A stretch of DNA of 64,000 nucleotides from Certhia americana (lineage: Eukaryota; Chordata; Aves; Passeriformes; Certhiidae), in contig CM031869.1 in assembly GCA_018697195.1 (NCBI GenBank), positions 15,675,581 through 15,739,580 of the forward strand, in the 5' to 3' direction. Below are positions 1-11,880 of the stretch, piece after piece; the first letter of the stretch is position 1, and every line of letters starts with the position of its first letter. The notes beneath the pieces were generated by a model. It ran no database searches and was not told the DNA's origin. It saw only the letters and a list, made by a program, of their open reading frames with translations. Made by a program: the position numbers and the translations under genes.

Positions 1-718
1 TCCGCTCCCATCCCCGCCGCACTCCGACCTCACCCGCGACACGCCATAGGCTATTTAAGTCCTTCATTCTCAACACCGCAATAACCCATATCCCACACAG
101 GATCGCGGGCATACCCCGCCCGTGCGGAGGGCCCGCCGCCGAGCCTTCTTCTTTTTTCCGTATCGGTTCCCTGCGGGGAGCACGACCCACCCTTCGCAGC
201 TCTCCCCGGCGCCGCCAGCTGTCCCCCGGGGTGCGGGCGCGCGGCTTGGGCCGCGGGGCGGCGGCGGGCGAGCGGCGGGGCGAGCGGCGGTGCGAGCGGC
301 GGGCGAAGCGTGCTGGGCCGGGTACGCCGCTCACCTCCCGCGCGCGCTCGGACGCGGCGCCGTGCGCGGGGGGTGCGCGCAGCTTCAGTACCCGCCGGCG
401 GCGCTCGGGCAGGCGCGGCTCGGCCGCCGGTGCTCGCCGGGGCGGGAGCCTGCGGCGGGTGCCGCTCTCTGCGCCTTCCCGCGCCCTCAATCCTCGCTCC
501 GGCCGACTCGCGAGATCGCGCCGGCTGGTGACGCGGGGCTGTTGCCGCGCGGCGGCGCGGCCGGCGGCGGTATGTAGGCGGCGGCGGCGGCGGCGGCGGC
601 CGGGGCGCCGGGAGGCGGCGGCGGCGCGTGAGAGGCGCGGCGGCGCGGGGGCGGCCCGCCGGGGCGAGCAGCGGTCGGCGAGGCCGATCGGCGGCGGCGG
701 CGGAGCGCGGCGGGCATC
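1..718 (+). promoter_or_regulatory. PURA: CpG island: PURA promoter and 5' UTR
   Basis: This stretch is extremely GC- and CpG-rich and leads directly into the PURA start codon at 719. It includes a perfect (GGC)8 run at 577-600 and further CGG-rich runs up to the start codon. CpG-island promoters of this kind are typical of PURA and other broadly expressed genes. Several frames stay open on both strands (for example 122-577 and 231-893 on +), but they are arginine/alanine/glycine-rich compositional artefacts. I cannot place the transcription start. Base-level accuracy is doubtful because the adjoining coding sequence is clearly damaged. Confidence 0.65.
577..600 (+). repeat. (GGC)8 trinucleotide run in PURA 5' UTR
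   Basis: Eight uninterrupted GGC units lie about 120 bases upstream of the PURA start codon. Copy number is uncertain because neighbouring GC-rich sequence shows indels. Confidence 0.85.
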
Positions 719-1670
719 ATGGCGGACAGAGACCGCGTCAGCGAGCAGGGGGGGGCGGCGGCGGCGGGGCGCGGCGGGCGCCGGGGGCCGTGGCGGGCGG
801 GCGGCGGCGGCCCTGCGGCGGCGGCGGCGGCGGCGGGTTGCCCGGGCGCGGTCTGCAGCACGAGACGCAGGACTGGCCTCCAAGAGCTGGTGACATCCAC
901 AATCGCTCTACCTGGACGTGAACAGAACGCCAAGGGCCGCTTCCTCAGATTCCGAGGTGGTCGCGGCGGCAACAGAGCCGCCTGACCTCTCCTGTCGGTG
1001 CGTCGAGTTCCGCGAGCTACCGGCGACCTTCCATCGATCAAGCCCATACGCGCAGCTGGGCCCAGCCCACCCCCCATAGCTTGCGCAAGGTCTGTCCGAC
1101 GAGCCCCCCGGCGGGCGCTGAAGGAGCTGAGTTCCTGGTGCTGGAAACCGCAATGTACTACATGATCTGAATGAGACCAGCTCGGGGCGCTTTTCCTTCG
1201 CTTCCCCGCCAGACCGTGAACCGCGGCCGGCTGGGCTCAACGCCCAGGGCCAGACCACGCTCTGCCCTCACGGCACTCATCGGTTCCCCGCGACGCCTGG
1301 CCAGCTCATCGACGACTCTGCGTGGAGTATGACCGGCGGCTGCCCGAGGCACCTCCTTGCCTGTGGACAACAAGCGTTTCTTCTTCGCGTGTTCCAACAT
1401 TCGGCGTGTCAGGCTGGTTAGCGAGGTGAAACCAACCCCCACCGCAAATCCATCACCGTCCCCTACACGGTCTGGCCAAGTTCGGCCACACCTTCTGCAA
1501 GTCCTCTCGGATCGAGACGAAGAAGATCCAGGAGAAGCCGCGGTACAAGCGCGCCGCCGCCGCCGCCGCCCCCGCCGTGGGCTCCGAGCCGCCCCCCTAT
1601 GCCCGAGGCGGCCGGGGCGCCGGGCCGCCCGCTCGGCGCTGCTGCATTCCGAGAGCCCGAGGAGGACTGA
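719..1670 (+). pseudogene. PURA: PURA single coding exon, frame broken by many small indels (probably assembly error)
   Basis: PURA (Pur-alpha) binds purine-rich single-stranded DNA and RNA and acts in transcription, replication and neuronal mRNA transport. The start at 719 begins MADRD, as in mammalian PURA, and is followed by a glycine-rich tract. Recognisable pieces then appear in family order but in changing frames: GLQHETQ near 842-862; NAKGRFL at 926-946 (PUR repeat I); KYY-DLKE and RGRF-like text near 1150-1195 (repeat II); VDNKRFFF at 1363-1386 and SEVKP near 1420-1437 (repeat III); KFGHTFCK ending about 1501; and an acidic EED plus stop ending at 1670. PYKVWAKFGHTF rather than PFKAWGKFGGAF favours PURA over PURB. 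The span of about 317 codons matches the normal length of about 322. Single-base losses, gains and substitutions occur throughout, so no full frame exists. I read this as the true locus with a poor consensus; a genuine decayed copy is less likely. Confidence 0.85.
814..836 (+). repeat. CGG run encoding the PURA N-terminal glycine tract
   Basis: A run of GCGGCGG repeats sits where PURA normally encodes its low-complexity glycine-rich N terminus, just before the GLQHETQ segment. Read in the frame of the 719 start it gives alanine, which suggests the frame has already slipped upstream of it. Confidence 0.6.
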
Positions 1671-1911
1671 CCTCGCCGCCCCCCGGGACCGGCACTGGCC
1701 CCCCGCCGGCGGGCTGGCGGCGGCGCGGGAGCCTGGGCGGCGGCGGCCCGGACCCCCCCTCCGCCCGGAGCCCCCCCGTCGCGCCGCCCGGCCCGCGCCC
1801 CCCGGCCGCCCCGGCATCGCACGCCTCAAACCCTCCAACCCATCGTGGATGTTCCTCCACTTACCCACTCACCGTATCAACATAAGGCAGCTGCTACAAA
1901 AACAAAAACAA

Positions 1912-2013
1912 ACAAACAAAAAAAAAAAAAAAAAAAAAAAACAAAACCACAAAAAAACCAAAAAAAAAAAAACACAAAAACACCCCAAAAAAAAAAGATT
2001 CAAAAAAAAAAAA
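1912..2013 (+). repeat. A-rich low-complexity tract
   Basis: About 100 bases consist almost only of A with scattered C, G and T, beginning with a run of A around 1919-1940. This creates a spurious lysine-rich reading frame (1357-2070) that fuses a PURA fragment to poly-lysine. Confidence 0.9.
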
Positions 2014-2631
2014 GTAATAACATTATATATGAACTGTGTTTCCTACTTGATTAAAAATATAAAGAACTGAGTGTTTATTTCCCTAATTAACCGAGAACTT
2101 TTGTACACGTTTAAGCTATTATTATTAAAAGTGTTTGCAAAAATGTTCAAGATTTTATTTTTACTAAATTATATAAAAAAAAAAAGTCCTTTTCATGTTG
2201 AGCTAACATTTGACTTTAGCACAAAAAAAAAGAGATATTTTAGAACACGTAAAATAATATTTTTAGTTTTTTCTTCTCATTTTGTTACCAAATTTCGAAC
2301 CTTACATGGAGGTTACTATAGTATATTTGACACCCTATATACCTGTGATTAGAGATGTGTATATATATATGAGGGCTAGGCATGCTGTGTGTCTGAGCTT
2401 TGTCTAAATGTTATGCAGAAGTTTGTAGAGTTAAAAGGTACGTAGGTTTAATTCATGCAAGGTAAACAATAAGTGCTCTCTTTTATACAATATGCATTGC
2501 ATCTGGACCTTAAACATATAAAAATGGTCAGTGAAACTTCTGTGAACATGAAGAAAAATTATTAAAAAAGGCATTTAAATGAAATTTGCTAACTTGTGAT
2601 TTTTACGTTTGAACCAAAGTTATTCAAATAG

Positions 2632-2698
2632 TAAAAAAAAAAAAAAAAAAAAAAGAGGAAAAAAAAAAAAAAGAGAGAGAGAGAGAAAAAAAAAAAAA
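2632..2698 (+). repeat. A-rich tract with embedded (GA)n
   Basis: Long A runs flank a short GAGAGAGAGAGAG segment around 2673-2685. This is low-complexity sequence inside the presumed PURA 3' UTR. Confidence 0.9.
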
Positions 2699-3100
2699 CG
2701 AAAAGTAAAGAATTTCCTCCCATAATATTTTTTTTCTGCACCTGTTTGGTTTACAACTGAGTAGGCGTATTGTCATTATTGTGTATATGAGATGTACTTG
2801 TATTGTTCATAATATATTTTTTTTTATTCTGTGTACTTAAAGTACTTAACCTGACGTGCAGCGGTTTCCAAGTCCACCTGTTTTTTTGTTTTTTTTTTTT
2901 TTTTGACAGCAGGTAGCGAGTCTTTCCGTGTGGCCACTGGCACCTAGCACTATCTCCTGAACTCGAGAGAGGTCCGGCCCGATGCTTTTGATCCCTCTTA
3001 ACTTCCCTAGGTCTGTTAGGAAGCAATGCAGGGCGAGGGCAGCGTGATCCCACTGAGCCATGGGGGTCGCAGTTTGCTTGGCCAGTGAAAGCCAAGCCGG

Positions 3101-3150
3101 TGCGTGTGTGTGTGTGTGCGTGTGTGTATGTGTGTGTGTGTGTGTGTGTA
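3101..3150 (+). repeat. (TG)n microsatellite
   Basis: Fifty bases of alternating TG are interrupted by two C and one A substitutions. It lies in the presumed PURA 3' UTR and is likely polymorphic. The valine/cysteine-rich frames over it are artefacts. Confidence 0.95.
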
Positions 3151-3911
3151 AGGGATTGCCATGTAGCTGTGGTGCTAGTTCTTTATTACTGGCTACATAC
3201 CTGGCGAGCCTGGCCGTGCCCTGCCCTCCCCGTCCGCGGGCTCTGCTCGAAGCCTAGGCTAGGGAAAGACAGATTTGTCAGAACACTAATCTGTCCAGGT
3301 GTGTTCTCCAAATTGAAATTGTTTGTAATAATAATAAGAATAATAATAGACTTTTACAGGTTGTCTTCGTTGTTTTTCGGTTATGGGGGTTTTTTTTGGT
3401 TTGTTTTTTTTTTTTTTTCTTTCTTTTAAAAAAAGTTGGTGTGCTTTTAATTGACTAACTTCTTGCTGCTGTATAGTAAAATATTAATATATTTTTATCA
3501 TTAAACTGCTGCATGACTATCATCATTGCGAGTGAAGAGAAAATGTTATAAAAAAAAAAAGATGCCTTAAACAGTGAAAACAAAACTTTATTTTTTGTTT
3601 TTTCTTTTCTTGGCTGGAATTCAGTAGAGAGCGTTTCAGAGAAACTAGAATCTTGTTCCACTCGGAAGTTTTTTGGGAATGCAATCATTTTGCTGAATGG
3701 TCTTGGCTGAGTTAGGGGTCAGGTAGACCTGAGCTGCTCCTGTGAGAGCAGGAGCTGCCAGCACTTCTTTACTGAGGGGGCAAGGATGGAGTTTCGGAAG
3801 GGTGGGGAGAAAACAAAAAAGCTTGTTTTAAAGAATTTGATTTCCTGCTGTCGTTTTATTCCCAGTTGAAATTATAATTCCCCTTTTCTTCTTGGCTTTT
3901 TTCGGGGTTTT

Positions 3912-3912
<1 letters not shown>

Positions 3913-3948
<36 letters not shown>
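3913..3948 (+). repeat. Uninterrupted T36 homopolymer
   Basis: Thirty-six consecutive T residues lie in the presumed PURA 3' UTR. No target-site duplication or SINE/LINE body is visible around it, so I do not read it as a retrotransposon tail. Confidence 0.95.
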
Positions 3949-3949
<1 letters not shown>

Positions 3950-6485
3950 AGATGTACTGTAAGTGTCAAAACAAGCTGTTTCCATTGTACCATGCATTAT
4001 TGCCCTTGAAAGAAGTTTGCTGTTAGTGTTCACAGAAAGTTAAACACGAGCCGCTGGTAGCGAGGTGTTTCTGTTTCTTTTTAAACAATCACTGGAAATG
4101 TTTAAAATTGCTTTAATGTGCACTTTTCCTATTTCCCAGTAGTGAAATAAGCTTTTCAGAGTGCGTAATGTGACATTTGAAATGGTTCTCAATTGCATGT
4201 AAACATGTGTCTGATAACCTGCTTCTAAATCGGAGGCTCTGGATGGGCAGTTCCAGCGATTATTGTACTTCAACTGTGATGTGTCGGGACTGCACTCTCC
4301 ATGCTGCTAGACTTAGTTAGGAATTTAATTGCTTTGGTTTTGCTACTTGATTGATTGTGTCTCGGTCCTGCTGTTCGCTGCCCTCCCTAAAGTTGTGGCT
4401 CTGCCGACGGACGCGCTCCGGCGCCCGTAGTTCCACGCCGCCGCGGTGCGTTCCCAGCAATAAGTAGCGGGAGGCGAGGAGAGCACGGCAGAGTGTCCTT
4501 CCATCCCTCCCGGCTCCTGGGAGCATCGCTAACGAGGCAGGCTCCTCCCGTGGTCTTCCTCGCCCGCGCCGCCCGGATCCTGCCCAGGATCCGGCTGACT
4601 CGAGGAGCGCACGGGCCGCGCGGTTCCAGTTAAACCAGTACAGCCTGGAACAGCCCGCGGGCAGTTCTGTGAACAGTGGCCGAGAACTTGTGGTCAGTTT
4701 TTGTCTCGTTTTGGGTTTCTTCTGCGTGTTCCCTTGGTTGTTTTGTTTTTGATTTTGGTTTTGGTTTTTTGTTTTTATTTTTTTTTCTTCTTTTAACGCA
4801 CGTTCTGTATGTTCAAGGACTTGATGAATGATGATAACGAAAGACTAAAATGACTGTAAAGATTCGTGGGATTTTGCTCCTGGTTGTTTTAGTTTTCTTT
4901 GGATTGATTTTTTTGCTTTTTTTGTTTTAATTTTTGTTTTCCCGGAGGTGCTCGGTACTTTACCAAGGCTCTAATATCTCAGTATTTAAAACAAAGTACA
5001 GAAAACCCTGTTTAATGTTAGAAGAAGAAAGGTATATTTGACCATATGTGTTGTTTTAAAATAAGACAGTATGCTCAAATGTGCCAAGATACCTAATTCC
5101 TGAGAAGTATGCCTTATATTTTCCTTGATGATATGCTTTTAAATGTCTTGTAGAATAGGTCCAAGAGCATGATAAAAGCTACTTTATAATGACTACGTGC
5201 AAGAAAACTTGAAATTCATTGCAATACTGACATTATTTTATTTTTAAGTTAAAGGGACACTGTCAAGTAATTTACCATTGAAATACAACCACCTTTTAAG
5301 TGGTTTTATGCTAACGGAGAAATGTCCTCCAAATTCAAATTCTATTTTTTTTGTTAAAAGAAAAAAAGAAAAAATGAAATTGCTCTGTCTTTGAGAATTT
5401 AAATAAAAAAGAAAAAAAAAAAAACAAAAAAGAAGCAGCACGAGCCGCTGTTGATTCCTGCCTCTTCTTCTTTTGCGGTCCCGCTGACGATGCTGCGGCG
5501 GAGGCAGCCAGCAATTTCCCGGGAGCCGGGGGGCTTGGCCGAGCCCTCCGGGGTTCCCCCGAGCCCCGGTACCGGGAGCCGCCGGGTTGGGCCGGGCGGG
5601 ATCGGCGGGCGGGGCAGGAGCCCGGCCGCGGGGACCGGGAGCGCCCCGAAGCTCCCGGCCAGGCGCGCCCGCCGGCGGAGGGCTTTTCGGGTTTGTTTTG
5701 GGGTTTTTTTTTGGAAAATTCAGTTGGAAAAAAAAGGAAAGAACTACTTGACAGTGTCACTTTGTGCGTATCCCTCGCAGGGGTTGAAATGCGCTGGGCG
5801 TAGCGCTGCCGGGAGAGCGGTTCCCGACCTGTCCCGGGATGGTGGGGAGCGCAGAGGGGCTGCCCCGGGACAGCGGGCGGGCGCAGAGCCCACCCCGTGA
5901 GCCAGGCAGAGCTGCTGCCGGGGATTTAACCCCTGCTCAGAGCCGACCGGTAACTTGTTTTGTTTCGTTTTGGTTTGTTTTGGATTTGGGGTTGGGTTTT
6001 TTTTTGGGAGCAATTACTTTGTTGCCTTTAAAAATAGCACTGTAACCACCTTTTTTTATGATTAGCTGTAGTGTAACCTTTGTCCCTTCAAACTATGCAA
6101 GCTATGAAATGTAAATTAGGGATCAGTTAAAGATAGTTGATTATATTCAATCAGATGACATTCATGCACTAACTGGAGTATATACAGATAAAGCTATTAG
6201 AGTGACTTGTATGCTAACAGCAAGATATAACATACCTACCTATTCTAAAAAAAAAATGACTATTAATATTGTATAACAGGACTGTGGGGGTTGGGAGGGA
6301 ATGTTATCTCTTATCTTCTTAAAAGGGGATTTAAGATTTTTATAACTGTTTTTTCCATCAAACTTTAATATTTTTGTCAAATTTTTAGGTATTTAATTTG
6401 TAAAATAGATTTTACTTTGTACTGGCGTACAGAAAATAGGGGTTGATTTAAACTTTTTTGAAGCCAAGTGATCAAGTACATTTGT

Positions 6486-6491
6486 AATAAA
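6486..6491 (+). promoter_or_regulatory. PURA: Candidate PURA polyadenylation signal AATAAA
   Basis: A canonical AATAAA ends about 370 bases of AT-rich sequence, and GT-containing sequence (ACGTTCTAATG, then GCTGTATGTCT) follows within 50-85 bases. It is the best candidate for the main PURA transcript end. Whether it is used cannot be told from sequence. Confidence 0.45.
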
Positions 6492-7576
6492 AAGTCAATG
6501 GATCTATATCAGTCGTACTCACTGTTTTCATTTCTTGTACGTTCTAATGCAGTGGCGCTGTATGTCTCCCAAGGAAAAAAAAAAAAAAATTGGGGAGGGG
6601 GGTGGAAGGAGAAGGCAGAAATGTCAGCATTGACGCTGCCAATTGATGCAACTTTGCGTGTGCAAGTGGCCCCTGGTCAGTGGAGATTTGGTAGATATGC
6701 ATTTTTCCTGAAAACACGATGCACTTTTTTCCAGAAGGGTTTATGCAAACCTGACGTTTTTGGCATGTCTTCACTTCACGCTTCCACCTTGGCGCCCATA
6801 AACTCTAAAGTCGCCCTTTGGGAAGCGCCTTTCCCTGGCACTTCAGAAAAAGCAAAAACCAACCAAAGCAAAACTCTGATTTCTTCTAAAGTGGTGAACT
6901 ACAGCACATGATGTTTTTGCACCCTCTCACTATGTCTCCCTTCCTCCAAGATCTGCCACTTGCTTTTCTCTAAGTTCAACAGGTCAAAGTTTTTTCTGTT
7001 TCATTTTTTTTTAAAGTAAAATTGCCAAGCGTTTTGGATCGAAGACTTCAGCAGATCCACCGTGCTTGGATCCAACACCTTGCAGAGCACTGTCATAATT
7101 ATTTTTTGGTTGCTTGTTTGCTTTAAACCCAGCCCTCCCCTTCCCTGTCCCAGGGCATATACCAAATCTGATTGACTTGTCTGTGGCAGAAGTTGTGGGA
7201 GTCAGCAGGGAGAATGATGACATTAATGTACAAGAATGCTAAAACAGATTTACATTTTCGGGGCTCTCGTCAAACATGAAAACTCAAAAGTATAACTAGA
7301 ACCAACCAATTTCCTCAGTTTTGCTAGTCCTCCAGGTAGACAGTGAGTCTCTCTTAGGTGAGTTGGAAAGAAGGAAGTAAAGGCAAATTCTTCCACAGCT
7401 GTGCAATTTGCTCCTTCAAAAACCTGCTGCTTCCTACTGGATTGGGTGGCTTTTGGAGAGGTAGGGCTCTGCCTGAAGCACTGTAAGTTTCTCTTTTAAA
7501 AAAGACACTGTCAAGAATTTTTCTTTTTTAGAAACCCAGTTTGCAGCTTTTTTTTTTTCTGGCTTTTTTTTACTTC

Positions 7577-7601
7577 TTTTTTTTTTTTTTTTTTTTTTTT
7601 T
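7577..7601 (+). repeat. T25 homopolymer in a T-rich stretch
   Basis: Twenty-five uninterrupted T residues lie within a broader T-rich segment at 7541-7620. The phenylalanine-rich frame starting at 7541 is an artefact of it. Confidence 0.9.
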
Positions 7602-10600
7602 CCCTTTTTCTTTTTGTCAGGCTTACCCAAACTTTCCCTTTATTGTCTTACTCTCCTCCTTCATTGGCTGCCTGCTCCTTGTTAAGTCAGCTTGTGCAGC
7701 TGGAGGGTCACTGTTGCTGGTGGTATTTGGACTTTTTGGAAGAGGAGCCCAGTAGTTTGAAATTCTCGTGCTGGGCTTTTTTATATCTTTTGCACGCTTA
7801 TTTCTCTCCCCAAAAGTTTTACTCTTCTTGGCTTTCTCCTGTAATGCACGAAGAAAGGTGAAGGGCTCTGAATTTTTGGTGGCAGAACAGAGAAACGGGC
7901 TGCACGCAAAGCGTTGTCACAATGTTTTGACAAAACCGACAAGGTAAACAAGCGAGTTCCATTTTTATTCCTGATTCCTTCTGCTGTTGCCATCTCCTTT
8001 GCCGCTTGCAACAATGAAAGAGAGTTTCTGCCCAGAGCTTTTTTTTTTTTTTTTTTGTGGTTCCTTTTACTCTGCTCACTTGCACATGATTTAGCTCGCT
8101 GGCACCACGAAATGTGCGTGGGTTGTGAGCGTGGCAAGGAGATACGTATATAGAGTTTAAAGCTAGTTAGGGTTAATTTAAATGGACTTCCAAACTATAA
8201 CCTTTTTTAAAAGCTCATATTCCCCAGAGCCTAATCTTTAGGCCTGAAGTTCATGGTTTGTTTTTTTTTTCTTCTCTGAAGTGGTGTGTGTTGTTTTGGG
8301 ATGGCTGAGGGTGATGGCACAGCAAGGATGCTCCTCTGGTGTGGCAGCTCTCCGGCAGCTCCACAGCTGGAGCCGGGCTGTCCGCTCTGCTCTGCTCCCA
8401 GCAGAGGCTGCCTTCCCACTCCTGCTCGTGCCAGATGGTCCTGGGTCTGCTCTGGGAGTTTCTTTTAGTCTGCCTATCCTTCTTTGCTTGTTTTCTTTCC
8501 AAAGCATTTCAGTTCCTGATGGGAACTCAGCAGCACTGCAGTCTGGGAGAAAGGCAGCTCAGGGTCTGCAGCCATCCCACTTCTTGTGAATTATAAGTGG
8601 GCCACGAGGCTTTACTGGGCTGTGTGTTGCTTCTTTTTAGTGAAGAACAGCTGCGGGTAGCAGAGAGAAGTAAAGGCCAAATCATCCATTTGCAGGGGTT
8701 TCACAGTGTTACTTCTCCAATGGCATTCTGGATGTTTTACTGCAATTTGGTTGGCATAGAAGTAGCTGCTGGAGGAGTACATTGGAAGGGAAAGGATGAG
8801 CGGGTTGGTGTTTGGGCAGGTGTGGTGCTGTCACTAACAAAGGCATTTCCTGAGCAGGCAGACTCAGGCTGGGTGAAAAGAGTTTGTCCAGGACAGGAGC
8901 TCCCTGCAGTCACAGCACAGGTGTTGTCTGTCTGGAGGGTGGGAAAAGACTTTTGGAGTGAGGTGGGAGATGGGATGTGGCAGCGATGGAGGCCATGGTA
9001 CACCTGGGCTGCCATGCAAGTGCTTCAGCATCAGCACAGGTATGGATGGCACTTAGAGAAGCCCTGAGAGCCTGATGACCGTGGCTCTTTGCCACAAGCA
9101 GCTGAGGGGTGTCAGGCAGCTGATCCCTAGGGATCACAGAGCAACAGGTGCTGAGCACCCCAACTGGGGTAACTCTGCTGGTCCCCGTCGTTGCAGTTTG
9201 GTGGCTGAAGCCAGATGAGCATTTTGTGTTTTAGAAGAGTCAAAGCATGTTACTCCCACCTCTATAAAAGTAGTAAGTGGTTGTGTAGCCTGTTTGAGGC
9301 AAAATATCACAGGAGAAGGAGAGTTGAAGTCACACAGCAAGAAACGAGGCGTGTTTTCATGGAAAAATGTCAGCTGGAGATTAAGTGAAAAAAGATAAAG
9401 ATGGAGGACTTTTGGCCCCACTATCTGTCTTTTGAATGTTGACTGATTAAAACAAGACAGAGTGAATGGCTGGATATCCCCAAACAATGCTTCACTGTCC
9501 CTCTGCAGATCGATACTGCTGCTGCTCCTTCACCCAGAGCTCAGAGGTCTGGTCCTGAGCTATTTGCTCTGGAAGGCACTGTGGCCAACCAAGATGGAGC
9601 CTGCTCAGGCTGGCCGTAGATTTTACCTGCGTGTGGGTCTTGTCTTTTTTTGGGTGACCAGACATCCCCTGGGCTGTGGCAGTATCCCTGCAGCTCGGGC
9701 TGGGCGTGGGGTTTGGATGGGAAGTTCTGCTGTCCTTGTGTAATATCCCTTGGAGCAGTCTAAGAGCACAAGACCTGATAAAGTTCGGGTTTCACTAAGA
9801 CGAGTTTTACCAACCGGTGGGCATTAGGTTTATCAGGCCAAGCTAGAGCTCACAGGAGAGTGAAATATCCAGAACACAGGTAACGTAGCTGGCAGGTTAG
9901 TAGTCCCTGGGCAGGAACTACTTTGGTGTTGAACTTGGGGACCCTGGCCATTTCCACACCTCCTCTTGAGGCTTGAGTTCATGACGTGGTGAACCTCTGC
10001 TCCTTTCTGGATCAGCCATCAGCTGGGAGGGTGTTTGATTTGAATGGGAATCTGCTGGATCACCCCAGCGGGAGCTCAGTCTTAACTCAGACAATTCCTT
10101 GGCCTTGTCAGTGATCAGATGGTTTGCTGTTCATCCTGACATTAGCTTTGCTAAAATACACACCTTAGCCCTTTCTGAGTCTTGGGCCACTCAGCAAACT
10201 GAAGTGCAAAGAGGATTGGCTGTAACACTGGCAGTGGGAGTTTCTGCCGAGTCTCCCTGGCTGTGGCACTGAAGCATTTTTTTCTTGAAACACTATCTTG
10301 AAATATGCAGAAAGAAAAGAAGCAAGAAAAACCAGCTTCATTCTTTCTGTTTGAGACTGGAGAGGTGAGAGGTGTGGATTTCCATCTGCAGCAAGGAAGG
10401 ATGTGCCCCTCTTGGCTGGGGAGACCTTGGAGGGAGGTGGCCGTCGGAGCTGATCCAGTGCGTGCCGCTGGGACGGCAAGTGCATGACTTGGAGAGATTT
10501 AGACAGCTTTTTGGGAAAAACCTCCTTGTGTTGAAATGTCATCCCAGTCATGATGTTGATTTCAATGGAGAATTGCTTGTGAAAGTGGCTGGCAAGCTGC

Positions 10601-11874
10601 ATCTGGAGCCCCGTGACCGTGCTGACCCCAGCGGGTTGGGCTGTGTTACTGAACTCGGCACAGACACCGTGCAGCAGCCTTGGTGCAAGAGATCGTGTCT
10701 TGCTGACGCACGTCAGTGGTTCGGGCTGGGAGGTGGTGCTGCCATGCTTGCAGGAAGGTCTGGGAGCTGAGCCTGGGCTCTCAGACATCCTCACCACCTG
10801 CTCTGGACTGATGCACCGGCCAGCATTGGCACAGAGTGTTTCGGGATGGCTGTGGGAGCTCTGCTGTGGGGCTGAACCCCCCAGCGTGGTCTGTGCTGAT
10901 GTGGCTGGTGTTGAGATGGGGCTGGAGGAGGCTGTGTCCATATCATACAGGCCTGAGTAGTTTCTGTTGCTGGGAGTTGAGAGCCAGTAAATGAGCAGTG
11001 GTCGTTTTTTCTGTTACTGGTGAACGTCTTGATGTGTGACTTGGGCTCTAATTGCTGTGTGCCCTTCGAGGTTGGGACATTAGAGGTTTGGGGGGCTTTG
11101 TTCTCACTCTGGGTAGAAAGGCTGCTGTCAGAGGGCAGGACAGTGGCTGTGCATCAGGCAGGACCTGTCTGTTGGGATGTCTGGGAGCAGCAGTGTTGTT
11201 TGAAAGGCAGCAACCTTGGTCTGGGTGTCTCTGTCCCCCAGCTTGCGCTTGCTCTAGTATCTCCCTAGGGAATGCATTTTATTTCTCCGTGCTCCGTCCT
11301 GGTTGCACAATAGTGAGCACGATGTAGGCTGCTGGCTTTATTGCCTGCAGTCTCCTGAGGTTTGGAACTTGCCTGGGCTCACCTTTTGCCCAGGCATCTC
11401 CTATGGGCAGGGGAGCTCAGACCAGCAGCTCCTGGGGAGTGAGTCTGCATCGGCACATCGGTGTCAGCCGGTCCAGGCTCCTCAGAACTCACCTAGGGGT
11501 CGAGAGGTGAGTGCTGGGATTTCAGGGACCAGCTCTTCTCTCTGCAGCAGTCCAGCAGAAGCAGGTCCAGTTGGCTCACTTTTAGGCGAGCTGGGAAGGC
11601 TTGCCTATCTGTCAATACTTCAAGAAATGCCAGGGCTAGGAATCATGGAGAAAGGGTTTTGTGAAATCTGGTATTTAAACCTCCCACTCGAGTGATGTTG
11701 AGGAGAGCTGGCAATGTAGCATTGGCTTATCAGGAGCTGTGTGGGCAGGTCAGCTTAAAAAAAATGCTGTGTGAGCAGCACCAGAGGTGAAGGAAAGAAG
11801 CTGGTGTCTTGTCAGGTACAGAGTTTAAATGGGGTCAGAATATCTTTTTATTAAAAAGATTGTTTTATTTAAAT

Positions 11875-11880
11875 AATAAA
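11875..11880 (+). promoter_or_regulatory. AATAAA signal in AT-rich sequence
   Basis: A canonical hexamer follows AT-rich sequence (TTTTATTTAAATAATAAA), with GT-containing sequence downstream. It could serve a distal PURA isoform. No gene is otherwise visible. Confidence 0.25.

Larger units (their letters stand above)
1671..6510 (+). other. PURA: Putative PURA 3' UTR
   Basis: After the PURA stop the sequence is GC-rich to about 1850, then switches abruptly to AT-rich DNA with many A and T homopolymers. No spliced coding exon is visible. It ends at a good AATAAA signal at 6486-6491 followed by GT-rich sequence. As I recall, mammalian PURA has a long AT-rich 3' UTR, which fits. A GC-rich island at about 4390-4680 and another at about 5510-5690 interrupt it. 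These could be separate regulatory elements or a sign that the UTR is not continuous. The boundary at 6510 is inferred, and longer isoforms are possible. Confidence 0.55.

Noticed and set aside
122..893. Several 70-220 codon frames upstream of and overlapping the PURA start
   Set aside because: They are Arg/Ala/Gly/Pro-rich in all frames, as expected where CpG-rich DNA has few stop codons.
1357..2070. 237-codon + frame containing VDNKRFFF
   Set aside because: The N-terminal part is a real PURA repeat III fragment, but it then leaves the PURA frame and ends in a poly-lysine stretch from the A-rich tract. It is not an independent gene.
3913..3948. T36 tract as a reversed retrotransposon tail
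   Set aside because: No element body or target-site duplication is visible next to it, and avian CR1 ends in octamers rather than poly-A.
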